In this document: piece after piece, positions 62,964 to 64,000 of the stretch
How positions within the stretch are numbered: position 1 is the first letter of the stretch
How the letters are laid out: each line of letters starts with the position of its first letter
Assembly: GCA_945865365.1 (NCBI GenBank)
Contig: CAMBDL010000001.1
Span: 1-64,000, forward strand
Length of the DNA: 64,000 nucleotides
DNA from: Streptomyces griseus
Lineage (GTDB): Bacteria; Actinomycetota; Actinomycetes; Nanopelagicales; Nanopelagicaceae
Reading direction: 5' to 3'
The notes under the pieces: model-generated
The model's database searches: none
Seen by the model: the letters and a program-made list of their open reading frames with translations, nothing else
What the model was told of the DNA's origin: nothing
Translations under genes and position numbers: made by a program

Positions 62964-63608
62964 TTAGCCACTGACAATTGCTGAGATCAATACCGCAACT
63001 CCTAGAATTATCATGATGGTTCCACCAGTAGCGCGCAGTTTTTCAAGCCGCTGCGGATCAGTTGCTAACCACTGACGTGCGGTGCCCGCCAATAAACCCC
63101 ATGAACCATCGGATACAAATGCCAGTATTGAAAAGATCGCCCCTAGGAGAATTAACTGTGCAGTAACGCTGCCGCGCTCACGATCGATGAACTGGGGTAA
63201 AACTGCAGCATAGAAAACTATCGCCTTTGGATTCAAGGCACCGACCCAAAAGCCATCGCGAATAGATCGAGTAACACGTGGAGCGACATCGCCTTGATTG
63301 GTCATGTCAGCGGCATGTACGCGCCGATGCCTAATCGCATCGATACCTAAATACATCAAGTAGAGTCCGCCACCCCATTGCACTGCACTGTAGGCAAGAT
63401 CTGAACGTTGCAGAATTGGGCCAAGACCAAGGGCTACGAAGACTGAGAGAACAAATGAGCCGGTTACATTTCCTGCAACTGTGAATACGGCCGTCTTGCG
63501 CCCCCATGCAATAGCACGTGCGATCACAAATAAGACGCTGGGGCCTGGAGCGATAATGATTACCATCGCGGCCGCGATGTATTCAGCAAGCCGCGATGGA
63601 ATCACCAT
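62964..63608 (-). CDS. LysE/RhtB-family amino acid exporter
   Basis: 214 aa, about six transmembrane segments. The N-terminal APGPSVLFVIARAIAWGRKTA (around residues 20-40) with the PGP motif, and GFWVGALNPKAIVFYAAVLPQF near the middle, are typical of LysE/RhtB translocators. Amino acid specificity unknown. Its -10 candidate TAATCT contains the stop codon of the upstream permease gene. Confidence 0.9.
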   Translation of the reverse strand: MVIPSRLAEYIAAAMVIIIAPGPSVLFVIARAIAWGRKTAVFTVAGNVTGSFVLSVFVALGLGPILQRSDLAYSAVQWGGGLYLMYLGIDAIRHRRVHAADMTNQGDVAPRVTRSIRDGFWVGALNPKAIVFYAAVLPQFIDRERGSVTAQLILLGAIFSILAFVSDGSWGLLAGTARQWLATDPQRLEKLRATGGTIMIILGVAVLISAIVSG

Positions 63609-63614
63609 ATATCT

Positions 63615-63620
63615 AGATTA
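63615..63620 (-). promoter_or_regulatory. Leaderless-type -10 (TAATCT) of the LysE gene, overlapping the permease stop
   Basis: Minus-strand hexamer 6 nt before the ATG at 63608; its TAA is the stop codon of the NCS2 permease gene. Confidence 0.55.
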
Positions 63621-64000
63621 GTTGTTACCTCGAGATGTTGCAATTGAGTGAAGCACTCTGTAGCCAACAATGGCAACTAATGTTGCATTGATGATTCCGC
63701 TGAATGTGTAATCTCCACGAGTCCATGACATATCTGAAATACCGATAATTAACGCTGAAGCTGCAATTATCAAGTTAGTTGAGTTAGCAAAATCAACTTT
63801 GCCCTCAATCCAGATACGTGCACCAAGCACGCCGATCATTCCAAAGAGTGCTACGCCAACGCCACCAAGGGCGCCAACTGGAGTAGAACTAAGGACTGCA
63901 CCAAACTTTGGAGACAGTGATAAACCAATCGCTCCAACGCCAGCGATCCAATATGCAGCAGTGGAGTACACGCGAGTCGCAGCCATAACGCCGATATTCT
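63618..64000 (-). CDS. NCS2 uracil/xanthine permease, 3' part
   Basis: Visible C-terminal ~127 residues of a membrane protein that runs off the right edge: the frame stays open past the ATG at 63986, reading NIGVMAATRVYST, which is the conserved NCS2 (UraA-like) segment. The downstream LGGVGVALFGMIGVLGARIW and VDFANSTNLIIAASALIIGI helices and TFSGIINATLVAIVGYRVL also match. So 63986 is not the true start. Nucleobase import is expected; uracil is the most likely substrate but is not proven. Confidence 0.88.
   Translation of the reverse strand, partial: NIGVMAATRVYSTAAYWIAGVGAIGLSLSPKFGAVLSSTPVGALGGVGVALFGMIGVLGARIWIEGKVDFANSTNLIIAASALIIGISDMSWTRGDYTFSGIINATLVAIVGYRVLHSIATSRGNN

Noticed and set aside
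63618-63986. A complete 122-aa small membrane protein at the right edge
   Set aside because: The frame continues upstream of the ATG to the window edge and the sequence before it matches the NCS2 permease consensus, so it is a truncated large gene.

Overview
The window is a very compact stretch of an actinobacterial chromosome. Evidence for an actinobacterium includes a lysine-tailed HU, a SepIVA-like DivIVA protein beside coaD and yceD, an Amt-GlnB-GlnD block after smc-ftsY, small families seen mostly in actinobacteria (DUF3000, DUF3093, DUF3159, DUF4193), and a PimB/NlpC-P60/FadD15/SRPBCC/ROK neighbourhood like Mycobacterium Rv2182c-Rv2190c. By eye the GC content is only in the mid-40s percent and there is almost no intergenic DNA. 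Both fit a streamlined free-living aquatic lineage of the Nanopelagicales (acI) type; that assignment is inference. No tRNA, rRNA, insertion sequence, prophage or CRISPR array was seen, and no gap between genes exceeds about 230 bp.

Layout. 1-1158: end of leuC and leuD (leucine synthesis). 1159-1906: HU gene with a palindrome-rich promoter region and a strong terminator. 1934-6024: plsC-gpsA-ddl and a secreted S8 protease. 6038-7462: stand-alone Lrp/AsnC effector domain, thiL, and rpmB on the opposite strand. 7602-25019: the classic recG-rsmD-coaD-sepIVA-yceD-rpmF-rnc-smc-ftsY, amt-glnB-glnD and ffh-rpsP-khpA-rimM-trmD series. 25058-31940: accessory metabolism, with a diiron desaturase-like protein and a gamma-glutamylation set (class I amidotransferase, aldehyde dehydrogenase, glutamine-synthetase-like ligase, APC permease, class II amidotransferase). 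31962-36547: miaB-miaA-dapF-hflX. 36671-46264: DUF4193, DUF3093, PaaI, dut, DUF3159, two TrkA proteins, a TRAM-type RNA methyltransferase, aconitase and dxs. 46206-52322: fadB-fadA beta-oxidation pair, FTR1 iron permease, RNase D and DUF3000. 52384-62271: DMT exporter, RibD-like reductase, cell-wall hydrolase, PimB-like glycosyltransferase, a sensorless two-component pair downstream of fadD, SRPBCC, ROK kinase, Gfo/Idh/MocA oxidoreductase and a second PlsC. 62268-64000: RecB/Cas4-like nuclease, LysE exporter and the 3' end of an NCS2 uracil/xanthine permease.

Functional themes. Translation and secretion machinery (HU, L28, L32, S16, Ffh, FtsY, RimM, TrmD, RsmD, MiaA/B, HflX) is interleaved with nitrogen control (Amt, PII, GlnD) and phospholipid and cell-envelope synthesis (two PlsC, GpsA, Ddl, PimB-like, FadD, NlpC/P60). 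The accessory genes point to amine or polyamine use through gamma-glutamyl intermediates and to fatty-acid oxidation.

The most informative non-coding signals are (i) a TANNNT hexamer 6-7 nt upstream of the start codon at about 23 genes, suggesting widespread leaderless transcription; (ii) an 11-bp-periodic GTAAC/GAAAC array before amt that matches the actinomycete GlnR operator pattern; (iii) a perfect 13-bp-arm inverted repeat upstream of the FTR1 gene; and (iv) five convergent gene pairs that share their stop codons in an exact 4-bp overlap.
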